This document shows, in pieces, positions 1 to 8,700 of a stretch of 11,380 nucleotides of DNA; position 1 is the stretch's first letter; every line of letters begins with the position of its first letter. The stretch comes from Methanothrix sp. Lineage in GTDB: Archaea; Halobacteriota; Methanosarcinia; Methanotrichales; Methanotrichaceae. The DNA lies in assembly GCA_028688535.1 (NCBI GenBank), contig JAQTXY010000027.1, forward strand, positions 1 through 11,380. Direction: 5' to 3'. The translations under genes and the position numbers were made by a program. The notes beneath the pieces were generated by a model. It saw only the letters and a program-made list of their open reading frames with translations, did no database searches and was not told where the DNA came from.

Positions 1-125
1 GCTCCATTGGGCCCCACCAGAGCAACCTTTTTTCCCTCCTGCAAGGAGATGCAGACGTCTTTCAGAGCCTTTGTTCCATCTCCATATGAATAGCAGAGAC
101 TTCTGGTTTCAAGGATAGTCGTCAT
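1..125 (-). CDS. cbiO: Cobalt ECF transporter ATP-binding protein CbiO, N-terminal part only (runs off left edge)
   Basis: Only the first 41 codons are in the window. The protein begins [20 protein letters not shown] and continues into an ABC ATPase nucleotide-binding fold: the aromatic Y14 of the A-loop (CYSYGDG) that stacks on the adenine ring, and the beginning of the Walker A loop (VALVGPNG at residues 34-41), cut before the GKST part. In this family CbiO hydrolyses ATP on the cytoplasmic face and drives metal import through CbiQ. The ATG at 125 is preceded by a GTGAGG ribosome binding site and lies 7 bases after the cbiQ stop, so it is the last visible gene of the cbiMNQO operon. From the fragment alone any ABC ATPase would be possible; the neighbours make CbiO the clear choice. 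Confidence 0.93.
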   Translation of the reverse strand, partial: MTTILETRSLCYSYGDGTKALKDVCISLQEGKKVALVGPNG

Positions 126-132
126 AGTAGCC

Positions 133-915
133 TCACAAGAGCAGAACGTCCCTGGTTAAAACTGCTATGGCAGTAGCTGCAGCTAAATAGATGGCCGCTG
201 CAAAAATCGTCATGGGATTCGCCCCTGCAGCCTGATCCATGAGATCGAGCTTGCCATCGTAACAACGAGAATCCATGGCCACGATGAGCCTTTCTCCCTG
301 TTCCCAGGATCGGAGGAATAGAACGCTGCAAAGCAATGAAAATGAGTTCAGGGAGTTTTTTGCGCCGGCGTCACCCAGGCGCATCACCTGGGCACTGTGG
401 ATCATGGCCGCCTGATCCAGAAAGACGAAGATGTATCGGTATATCATCATGGAAAGCTCGATAACCGATTGCGGTATGTGCAAAGTTTTGAGCACGGCGA
501 ATATCTCAATCATGGGCGTGGTTAAAGCTATGAAATACAGTGAGCACATGCCGCCAAAGGTCCGGGCGATAAGAAGAGCAGCCAGATTTGCTCCTTCTTC
601 TCTGATGGCCAGATCGATCCCAAAGATCTGCACGGAAAATAGTGTCTGCCCATTGCCATGCATGAAGGCTACCACTCCGGCACTGAGCATGGCGAAGGAG
701 AAGGGCACCAGCAGCAGTCGGAAATAGATGCGCCCTGGAATTTTAGCCAACAACACAGTTATCAGGCTCATAGTTATGGCCACGAATAGGGGCGCAATGG
801 GCGTGGTAGATGATACGCAAAGGAGGATGGCCCAGAGCCCCAAGAACAGTTTGAGACGGGTACTGGTTTCCCGCAGGGCATTGCCATGAGCGTAGTCGTC
901 AAGGAGGTTATGCAT
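133..915 (-). CDS. cbiQ: Cobalt ECF transporter transmembrane (T) component CbiQ
   Basis: This 260-residue membrane protein couples ATP hydrolysis by CbiO to the metal-binding component CbiM. Hydrophobic segments lie at about residues 21-58, 65-85, 111-132 and 236-254, with the long amphipathic coupling-helix region (about 140-230) between the last two, as in the CbiQ/EcfT family; the length is typical. Family members carry two short Ala-Arg-Gly type motifs that dock into the ATPases. Here the matching places read AQVMRLG (residues 175-181) and AMDSRCYDG (213-221): the arginines (R179, R217) are kept but the flanking small residues are not. The start at 915 follows an AAGGA site and sits inside the end of cbiN (8-base overlap, 908-915), which suggests translational coupling. 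The stop is TGA at 133-135, just before cbiO. Confidence 0.95.
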   Translation of the reverse strand: MHNLLDDYAHGNALRETSTRLKLFLGLWAILLCVSSTTPIAPLFVAITMSLITVLLAKIPGRIYFRLLLVPFSFAMLSAGVVAFMHGNGQTLFSVQIFGIDLAIREEGANLAALLIARTFGGMCSLYFIALTTPMIEIFAVLKTLHIPQSVIELSMMIYRYIFVFLDQAAMIHSAQVMRLGDAGAKNSLNSFSLLCSVLFLRSWEQGERLIVAMDSRCYDGKLDLMDQAAGANPMTIFAAAIYLAAATAIAVLTRDVLLL

Positions 916-1237
916 CCGATTTTCCTTCAGGCACCGGGACGGATTTATCTGCCTTTGCCTTGGCTAAAGCACGGTAGTAACCTAAAAAATAACCGATGAT
1001 GAGGCTGCCGATGGCTGCCTGTAGGGCAAAGAGAAGGCTCTCGATCTCACCGCTGGGGGGCTGGTAGATGGACTGAAACCATGGAACATAAGAGCCGCCG
1101 GTAAGGTCGGAGATTACATCCTCTGCCTGGCTGTCTGCTCCGCTCCACTCGTGGTTTTGGGTGGAGCTGACGATAGCAAAGGCAGCGATGAAGAGCACGA
1201 TTACACCTATTGTCAAGAGCTCCAATTTCATTTTCAT
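908..1237 (-). CDS. cbiN: Cobalt transport accessory membrane protein CbiN
   Basis: This small (109-residue) protein has two transmembrane helices, about residues 6-25 and 66-87, joined by an extracytoplasmic loop. The loop and second helix carry the family signature: WSGADSQAED near residues 31-40, YVPW at 51-54, and PPSGEIESLLFALQAAIG at about 60-77. CbiN associates with CbiM and is needed for cobalt uptake; its presence instead of NikN/NikL-type partners is the main argument that this system imports Co2+ rather than Ni2+. The ATG at 1235-1237 forms an ATGA overlap with the cbiM stop and follows a strong AAGGAGG site inside the end of cbiM (1246-1252). A second in-frame ATG two codons later (1229-1231) is less well placed. 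The C-terminus (about 89-109) is charged and presumably cytoplasmic. Confidence 0.95.
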   Translation of the reverse strand: MKMKLELLTIGVIVLFIAAFAIVSSTQNHEWSGADSQAEDVISDLTGGSYVPWFQSIYQPPSGEIESLLFALQAAIGSLIIGYFLGYYRALAKAKADKSVPVPEGKSDA

Positions 1238-1929
1238 GCCACTGCCTCCTTCAGCTTCTTTATGGTGATTTGGGAGACCACATTCATTCTCACCAGCACA
1301 TCGCTGCGAAGCTGCACTATATATTTGAACATCAATGCCGTCACCATTCCTTCCACTATGGCCAGGGGAATCTGAGTTATGGCAAAGACAGCGGCAAAAG
1401 CCTCAAAGGAAGATAGGACGCCGCCAACTGCCGCCGGAAAGGCAAGAGCCAGTTGCAAAGATGTGACGAGATAAGTGGCCCAGTCTGCTAAAGTAGCAGC
1501 CAGGAAAACGGCCAGGTAGAGATGCAAGCCCGACCTGCTGGCGGCTTTGTAGACGAGGTATCCGACGATGGGTCCTGCAATGCCCATGGAAAAGGTGTTT
1601 GCACCCAGAGTAGTAAGGCCGCCGTGCGCCAGAAATATGGCTTGGTAGACCAGAACGATCATGGCCAGGACCGAGGTTATCCAGGGGCCGAAGATTATGG
1701 AGCCCATTCCCGTACCAGTAGGATGAGAGCAGCTTCCAGTGACCGAGGGCAGTTTCAAGGAGGAGAGAACGAATACGAAAGCTCCCGCCACCGCCAGCAA
1801 GGGCAGAGTCTCACGGCTCTCCTTGATCATCTTGTTCATCTTGTAGACACCATACGCCACTACTGGAAGTGAGAGTGCAAACCAGATCTCCCACCAGGGA
1901 TGGGGAAGAAAACCCTCCATTATGTGCAT
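1234..1929 (-). CDS. cbiM: Cobalt ECF transporter substrate-binding (S) component CbiM
   Basis: This is the metal-binding membrane component of the importer, 231 residues from the chosen start. It begins MHIMEGFLPHPWW; in the CbiM/NikM family the free N-terminus and His2 are threaded into the protein and bind the metal together with a later histidine, here H69 in VTGSCSHPTGTG (residues 63-74), which is the family's second signature. About six hydrophobic segments follow. The frame is open for 20 more codons to an ATG at 1989, but that start would bury His2, lies upstream of the predicted TATA box (1961-1968) and lacks a ribosome binding site, whereas the ATG at 1927-1929 has GGTGA four bases upstream. 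First gene of the operon; its TGA overlaps the cbiN ATG. The metal cannot be decided from CbiM alone, but cbiN next door points to cobalt. Confidence 0.97.
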   Translation of the reverse strand: MHIMEGFLPHPWWEIWFALSLPVVAYGVYKMNKMIKESRETLPLLAVAGAFVFVLSSLKLPSVTGSCSHPTGTGMGSIIFGPWITSVLAMIVLVYQAIFLAHGGLTTLGANTFSMGIAGPIVGYLVYKAASRSGLHLYLAVFLAATLADWATYLVTSLQLALAFPAAVGGVLSSFEAFAAVFAITQIPLAIVEGMVTALMFKYIVQLRSDVLVRMNVVSQITIKKLKEAVA

Positions 1930-1933
1930 TGCT

Positions 1934-1938
1934 TCACC
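1934..1938 (-). promoter_or_regulatory. Ribosome binding site that fixes the cbiM start
   Basis: GGTGA on the minus strand lies four bases before the ATG at 1929. It matches the archaeal anti-Shine-Dalgarno end of 16S rRNA and supports the internal start that yields the family-typical MHIMEG N-terminus over the longer frame starting at 1989. Confidence 0.75.
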
Positions 1939-1960
1939 GCTTAAAACAAAGATATTCTGC

Positions 1961-1974
1961 CATATAAACTTTTC
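1961..1974 (-). promoter_or_regulatory. Archaeal BRE/TATA promoter of the cbiMNQO operon
   Basis: The minus strand reads GAAAAG (BRE-like, 1969-1974) followed directly by TTTATATG (TATA box, 1961-1968). With the usual 25-27 bases from TATA centre to start of transcription, the transcript should begin near 1938, giving a leader of about 10 bases that starts at the GGTGA site. This short leader leaves no room for a riboswitch, so any cobalt or cobalamin control would have to act on initiation. Confidence 0.75.
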
Positions 1975-2570
1975 TTGTCTTATGACCAAATAAGTTTAAC
2001 AACGGCCGGTTTGTTGACGCTAGTCTGCGACAGAAATGAGATTAGCCACCCGTCTTAGTTCAGTTACTATCCCAGCATCGCCCGATTTTTGGCGTCCCGC
2101 CGCGCGGCTTCTCTGATAATCCGGATAATGCCCTGGAAAGACCTTGCAGCCGAGAGTATATAATTATTTTAAATATATATAATCTGTATATTTAACATGA
2201 GTCTTATTTATTAAGATAATGTCAGAACAAAATACAACTTCATTTCATTCATAATCGCAGATTGATTGCTGCACAAAGTGTTAAAATATAAAAAAGTAAT
2301 ATTATAATGTGCACAAAATGGTTGGGAAGTTAAATGTATAAAATATAGATTAATAAAATAATAATCAGTATCAAAGTTACCATTAATAATTAATTTTAAT
2401 AGATTTATGCACAATTTAGATATATTACCTAGTAATCGCATTGCATATTGAACCTATGATGTGATGGCAAAATAATGTCATTTCACAAATCCAGAAAGCA
2501 GAATAACGCTGCTGACAATGAAAGGAAGATTTCAATTCATGCCTCTTTCGGTTAGCAGAGGATTATTTCG

Positions 2571-2580
2571 CTATTATTAT
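2571..2580 (+). promoter_or_regulatory. Weak candidate TATA element for the giant surface-protein gene
   Basis: CTATTATTAT lies about 42-51 bases before the ATG at 2622; it would place the transcription start near 2600, just upstream of the ribosome binding site. No good BRE precedes it (the bases before are GATTATTTCG), and better TATA-like runs occur far upstream near 2172-2183, so the assignment is tentative. Confidence 0.25.
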
Positions 2581-2606
2581 CAGATCAGATGCAATAACGT
2601 CATATT

Positions 2607-2614
2607 GAGAGGGG
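2607..2614 (+). promoter_or_regulatory. Ribosome binding site of the giant surface-protein gene
   Basis: GAGAGGGG lies seven bases before the ATG at 2622-2624. The same frame has a TAA at 2595-2597, so this ATG is the first possible one. Later in-frame ATGs (codons 10 and 14) have no such site before them. Confidence 0.65.
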
Positions 2615-2621
2615 CAGCAGA

Positions 2622-2771
2622 ATGAATTATGCAATTAGTTTGCTAGATATGTGTGAAAAAATGATAAAGATTAATTTAAATGCGTTCGACCAATCGGGGT
2701 GTAGATGGAACATCCTAGTGAAGCATGTATGTCTTATAATATTTCTGCTTACAGTCTTGACCGTCTCAGCT
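2622..2771 (+). other. Sec-type signal peptide with a long N-terminal region
   Basis: Residues 1-35 are polar and mixed-charge (ending NILVKH), followed by the hydrophobic core VCLIIFLLTVLTV (36-48) and a VSA-HG signal peptidase I type site after A50. The part before the core is long for a signal peptide; if translation began at M14 (2661) it would be more ordinary, but only the ATG at 2622 has a ribosome binding site. The Cys at 54 is not in a lipobox (HGDC), so a lipoprotein is unlikely. Confidence 0.75.
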
Positions 2772-5700
2772 CATGGTGACTGCTCGGATCTGACATATTC
2801 CATTGCAAGTCCAACAAAAGATTACTCAATAACAGTCTGCAGTCCAAATCCCTCATATTTTGAGGCCACTATATCCAATCCCAATTCTGCCGGCAGCGAC
2901 TGTATTGCTGACGGCCTCAAGGCCACTGTTACCCTCCCTGCTGGGTTTACATATAGCACCGGATCAACGACAATTCAATCTCCCAGTGGCGGTTCAACCG
3001 TTTCTACTGTTGATCCTACTGTCGGCGGCCAGACCCTTATCTGGGATCTCAGCACAACTCCAGGAGACCTGGGTCCGGGTGCATCTGTTGGAATCATATT
3101 CGCAGTCACTGCCGATTGTGGAGCTGATCCTGCCAATAGCCAGCCAATTGATCTGGCAATAGAATATACAATGGGCACACACAAGACACCTTCAGCAGTC
3201 AGCACTCCTCAGACCATACTTGTTAAAAGAGGTCAACTCAACTTAGAAAAGGTCTCGATTACAACACCAAATTCAGGATCTGTGATCACGGCAGCTGTTG
3301 GGGACGATGTGGAATGGAACCTGGTGGTAAAAAATGCCGCTGCAGGGGAAGCGGCAGGGCCGCTTTATAATATCGAGATCTCCGATCAATTCGACTCAGG
3401 ACTGCAGCTTATTTCCATAACTGCCCCTACCGGTGACACCAGCACGGTTATTACCTCCGGAAATCCGGCCACCATCGCGATACCTGGACCGATAAATCCT
3501 GGAGAGACCTGGACCGCAGCAATCAAAGCCAAGGTAGTAGGGTGTAGCAACCTGGTGGAAACAGCCACCGGTTCGTGGGGCTGCGATCCAAAATCCACCT
3601 GTACCGACCCGGTTTTCTCCTTCTTCACCAAAGGCAGCATAAAGATTATTCTTTGGAAACCGGATCTTGACATCTATCCTGTCTACACAAGTGCAGGCTC
3701 CTACAGCATACCATACTGCTCGTATCAGACGGTAACCCTGCATTATGCAAATTCTGGGGCGGGTTCGGCCAAAGACGTCCATGTTCACATGGGAAACCTG
3801 CCATCCCAGTTCCAGGTCAGCAGTCTTCCCGGGAGTACCATCAGTCCTGACCCTGATTACCCGACCGATCCCAGCAAGTTCATCCTCACTATTGGCGACG
3901 TTGCGGCAGGAGCTTCAGGGGACGCTCAATTCGAACTGAGGATGAAGAGCGACGGGTCAGCCTGTAGCGCCACAGAAGGAGTCCTCACCATGGAGCCGGA
4001 TTACACTGACGACTGCGGAAATCCATGGGCGCCTCCTCTTGGATTGATATACTTCTCCGTCGATTTCAGCAAAAAGCCCACCCTGACTTTGACCAAGACT
4101 CCGACCTCCTCGGGGAGTAATATATTAAAGCCAAGTGATGAGAACGCACAGGCCAGCTTTGACCTCCAGGTAGTATTTAATAGAAATGGAGGAGGATGCG
4201 CTGACCCTCTGCCTGTTGAGATCACAGATACCTACCCGGCAGGCTTTACCGTTGCAGATAGCGCAGGAGGAATTGTAGATGCCGCTGCCCGCAGCATAGC
4301 CTGGCCCAGCACAGATGCTGCTCAGGCCTTGAGCGATGGGGTTGTCTGGAAGAAGACGGTCAAACTGGTCCCAGAATCGATTGCGTGCAAAATGTGCACA
4401 GGATCTTACAGCACTACTCTTACCGCTCAGCCTCCGACGGGCGTTGACTGCTGTGGTTGCAGTCTGTCGGGCAGCGCATCGGCGGATATTATTGTAAATG
4501 GGCCTACCCTGACCGTCAGCAAGACCGCATCAGGGCTTGCAAATGATTATCTCATCCTTAGCGATGTGAGCCAGATAGCAACCTTCGATCTGTTGGTTGA
4601 TTATGAAAAGAACGATGGTTGCGCCAATACCCTGGATGCCGAGATCGTTGATGCATATCCGGCCGGCTTCACGGTAGTCGACGGGGCAGGAGGAATAGTT
4701 GATGCAAATGCCCATACGATTACCTGGTCGAAAACCGGAGCAGATGCCCTGGTCTCAGGATCATCGTGGACAAAGACTGTAAAACTCCAGCCTGATGCAG
4801 GCAGTTGTGGGGGATCTTTCACCAACACTCTGATTGCCACAGAGGTCAATTCCGGCCCAGTATGCCCTCTTCTTTCGGATAGCAAATCGGTGAACATAAT
4901 GGTGAACTGTGTGGGCGGCACACAGTCACCTTTTACCACCACTAAATCATCAACTTCTGCAGATGCATGCAGTGATATAACTTATACCGCGACCTATACT
5001 TTCCAGAACGCGATCACAGACTGGACAGGCTATAAATTCGGCGAGCATTCCTCCGGCCCCCAGGATTATCCGAGCGGAGGTGCGCCTGCGACCTTTGCAG
5101 TCTATGATGCAGACAACGTCCAGATCGGATCAACCAAGAGCACCTATTTATTGCCGGAGACCGTTTCGGGAATACCAGATTTGGATCTGGGGCCAACCGG
5201 CCTTGACCTTCCACAGCTTCCACAAAACGGCAAGCTTGTAATCACTTATACCCTTTACACCACTGGCCCGGGAGATATTATTGATTGGTCGGATCTCACA
5301 GCCTTTGACGGCCAGACCTACCACCAGAGCCTGCCAGTAACGATAGAAGCCTCAGGCCCACCAAGCTTCAGTGTAAAGCTCAACATTCCTTCCGTGATTG
5401 ACACCTGTGGAGAGACTGATGCCTCTATTGTGGTCACCCAGACCGATAATTACTACGCCTACGATATGATGAAGGTGACACTTGATACCGCCAATTACGA
5501 GTATGTGGCTGGTTCGGCTTCGATTAGCGGTTTCGAGGGTACGGGGCTTGCAGCATCAGCAGAACCGGATCTATCGACAGGCAAGCCTATCTGGAATTTG
5601 GGAGACAAGATAAGGACAACTTCAGGCACGGGCACCATAAGCTTCAAGATAAAGAAAGCCTGCGGCACCGGGCTTACTGCAAAAGCTTATCTGGATTATA

Positions 5701-8700
5701 AGGATAAATGCGGCGGAACATATCAGAAAGGCGGATCGGATGAGAAGCCCGTCCTCGCAGGCACTGCCAGGTTGATTCTCGCCCTGACGCCGGAGACAAT
5801 TTACACAACTCAGGATACCCAGACCTGGAGGATCTACGTCACCAACACGGGAACTGGTGCCGCTTACAACACCATTGTGACCGATACCCTGGGCAATAAC
5901 CTTCAATATGTGCCAGGCACGGCAAAGGCAAACGGAGTTGCCTTGGAGCCAATAGATCCCTCATCCAACGTTCTCCAATGGGAATTTAATAGTATCGATA
6001 TTAAAATTACGCAGATCATCGAATTCCAGACCAAGCTAACCGGATGCGCGCCAGGTCCCAACACCGCTGTGGCCCAATGGGGATGCGATTATGATAATCC
6101 CTGTTCAACCACTTCAACAAGGACTTCGAATGTCGTCTTGAATACCAATTATCAGTTCGCCATACAGCTGGGCACAGCTCCCGTTGACCCCTGTGGAGAT
6201 AGATCAGGTCCTTTTAGCCTCACCATTACCAACTCGGGAGGAGTGCATGCTTATAGTGTGACCGCTACCCAAAACCTACCAATAGGCCTGATGATAGCAG
6301 ATGGCATAGATAATGGAATAGCGTATGCAGGTGAACATCAACCTGATATCAGTGTCGATTCGGATACCGGCCAGTTATCCCTGGACTTTGCAGGACAGGA
6401 TTGGGCACCCGGAGAGTCCTCACAAATATCATTCTATCTATACTCAGATACTACTCCCCCATGCAAGTTTGATCCTACTTCGGCATCTACCTCCGCCAGG
6501 GTCAATTATTATGCTCCCTGCGGTTCAAGTGAGGCATACGCTTCCAACCAGATAGACATATCCAGCGCAAACAGCCAGCTAGAGCTGACAAAAGTCCAGA
6601 TACATCCTTCCTCCAACATTGTTGATACGGACACAGAGGTATCCTGGCAGATCACTGTAAAAAATCCATCCGGCAATCTCTGGACCGCCAGGAATGTGGT
6701 GGTCACTGATCTGCTGCCTGCCAATACTCAGTTCGTAGCCGTTCCCGATACGCCCGGCTACGAGCCTACCACAACCCCCTATTCAGGAGATGGGACCAGC
6801 GGCAACGAACTGACCTGGAATCTCGGTGATCTGGCAGTTGGAGCGGAAAAGAGCATCATCGTCAATGCAAAAGCCACTATTTGCGATGCCGGGACGAATA
6901 AAGCCTCAGTCACATGGGGATGCTGTGGTGATACCAAACACACGAGTACATCCACTCCCATCAATGTCTATTTAAAGACCAAACCGACCATTAGCATAAC
7001 CCAAACATCCAATGCAAATGTCTGCAGCGGGACAATTTCCCTGACTATTTCCAACACAGGAGCTACCGCTAAGGGGCCATTTACACTGGTGGATACCATT
7101 CCAGAGGGATTCATCTACGATGGCGTTTCATCCGCAGCTATCAACGGCAATCCAGTAACATTGCCTCCTCCCACGTCAACCGGTTCCTCACCAGTAACCT
7201 TGACATGGGATTTGACAGACCTCTTTAGAGAAAAGATAATGCTCAATGGCGATGCATTAGTAGTCAATCTCAGGATAAAGGATGATGGTTCCCAATGCGG
7301 CAGCCCCGTCACCAATCCGAAAAATGCAGTTACCTTCAGCGGCTATGATCTATGCAACAATTTGTTCACTCAAAATAAACTCTCACCGGTCACAGTGCTT
7401 GCACCTGATCTGATTGTGACCAAGACACCTCACGACCAGAAAGCTGTCGTGGGTCAGAAGAATTCCTGGACCTTGACTGTTACGAACACAGGAACGGCTG
7501 ATGCCGAGAATGTCGTATTGACGGACACCTTTAGGTCAGCTTACCAGATCAGCGACCCAGCCAACGATGTGCCAGGCGGGACTATCCAATCAGGTGGATC
7601 AGGTACCGTGGTGACATGGTCCCTGCCAACCCTGGCCAAGAACGGCGGTTCATGGACAAAGGAAGTCAAAGCAACGCTGACCACAACCAGCTCGGATATG
7701 AACAACGATGTCCATGTGGAAGGGAAATGCGCTTCAGGCTGCGTTTACAGCTCAGATGATGACATCGCTGCGGCAACCTATGTGATGGTAACCAAGAGCA
7801 CTACCACCAGCACCCTCACCATAGGAGATAAAGTGGATTTCATCATCACTGCCTCCCTTTTGGGCACTGGTGTGCCTTTCACCAACGTGTTGATCAAAGA
7901 TACCCTTCCCAAGGGCCTGGATGTAGTGGGATCCGATTATTACAGCTGTAGCGATCCTGCCAGTTGCTCTGGAATTGCCGTAACCAAAGAAGCCTCGGGA
8001 GAAGATCAGCTCATAACCTGGAGCCTGCCGGACTTTGTCGGTGCCAAGACGGTACAGATAACTCTGCATGCCGTAGTAAAGGATAAGGTCGATGGGGTAT
8101 CCTACAATAAAGATGGCGACACCCTGGTCAACAAGGTCGACCTGGTTCGTACCGTCTACGGTCAGACTTCCACGGACAGCGATGAAGAGAGCGTGAGCCT
8201 GGTGGAGCCCAGGCTGAAGCTGGAAAAGGCCGTCGACAATACCGTTGACAACCCGATAACCCATAACCCGATGTACCATCCAGGAGATACGGTTACTTAC
8301 ACCTTAACCCTTTATCATGATGCGAGTAGCCATGCAGCAGCTTATCAGGTGGACGTGCAGGACACGCTGCCCACAGGCATGACCTATGTTCCCGGTTCAA
8401 TCAATATAATACAGGGACCCGCCGGGACGGCAGATGATACCTCGGCCAATACGAAGCTGCTCAAGTGGCATTTCGATCAGATAGAGCAAACATGGGTCTC
8501 GGGCAATCCGATCCGGCTCAGCTACCAGGCGAAAATCGATGATGATGTCCAAACCGGCATACTGAACAATAAGGTGATTGCCGACTACTATACCAAGCTC
8601 AGTCCAATTGATAACCCGGAGAGAAGAATGGAGCCGGAGCTGGCCGCTTCCAAGACCATCAACGCTGCTGTCGCTTGCATTGGAGACTGGGTCTGGGAGG

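Larger units (their letters stand above)
1990..2621. other. Divergent intergenic region without a convincing gene
   Basis: This region separates cbiM (minus) from the giant surface-protein gene (plus). Bases 1990-2156 have ordinary composition and contain a GC-rich palindrome GCCGCGCGGC (2099-2108) and an imperfect palindrome around CGGCCG (1998-2015), roughly 25-45 bases upstream of the cbiM BRE. From about 2157 to 2450 the DNA is strongly AT-rich, with TATA-like runs on both strands (AATATATATAAT near 2172-2183), a twice-repeated TGCACAAARTG (2270-2280 and 2310-2320) and a third TGCACAA at 2408-2414. Bases 2451-2621 carry an inverted TGTGA/TCACA pair (2460-2464, 2483-2487) and the upstream elements of the next gene. 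A 76-codon minus-strand frame (2211-2441) is open but looks like chance in AT-rich DNA. I see no tRNA or recognisable structured RNA. Confidence 0.7.

Noticed and set aside
901..999. AAGGAGGT followed by an ATG (910-912) and a short open frame on the plus strand
   Set aside because: The frame has only 29 codons, is antisense to cbiN/cbiQ, and the purine run is the complement of CbiQ codons for Asn-Leu-Leu.
1930..1989. N-terminal extension of CbiM starting at the ATG at 1989
   Set aside because: It contains the TATA box and BRE, has no ribosome binding site, and would remove His2 from the N-terminus, against the family pattern.
1930..2160. Cobalamin or other metal riboswitch upstream of cbiM
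   Set aside because: No B12-box-like element is placed in a leader, and the predicted transcript begins only about 10 bases before the ATG.
2211..2441. 76-codon minus-strand frame in the AT-rich block
   Set aside because: Its Leu/Ile/Asn/Tyr/Phe-rich composition is what AT-rich noncoding DNA gives; there is no ribosome binding site and no recognisable family.
2766..2783. Lipoprotein signal ending at Cys54
   Set aside because: The residues before the Cys (AHGD) do not fit a lipobox; a normal signal peptidase site after A50 fits better.
7752..8279. 175-codon antisense frame (and similar ones at 8397-8810, 9702-10118 and 3396-3788)
   Set aside because: They lie opposite the giant gene, whose codon structure and domain repeats are clear. 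The internal repeats of the 9702-10118 frame only mirror the sense-strand repeats.
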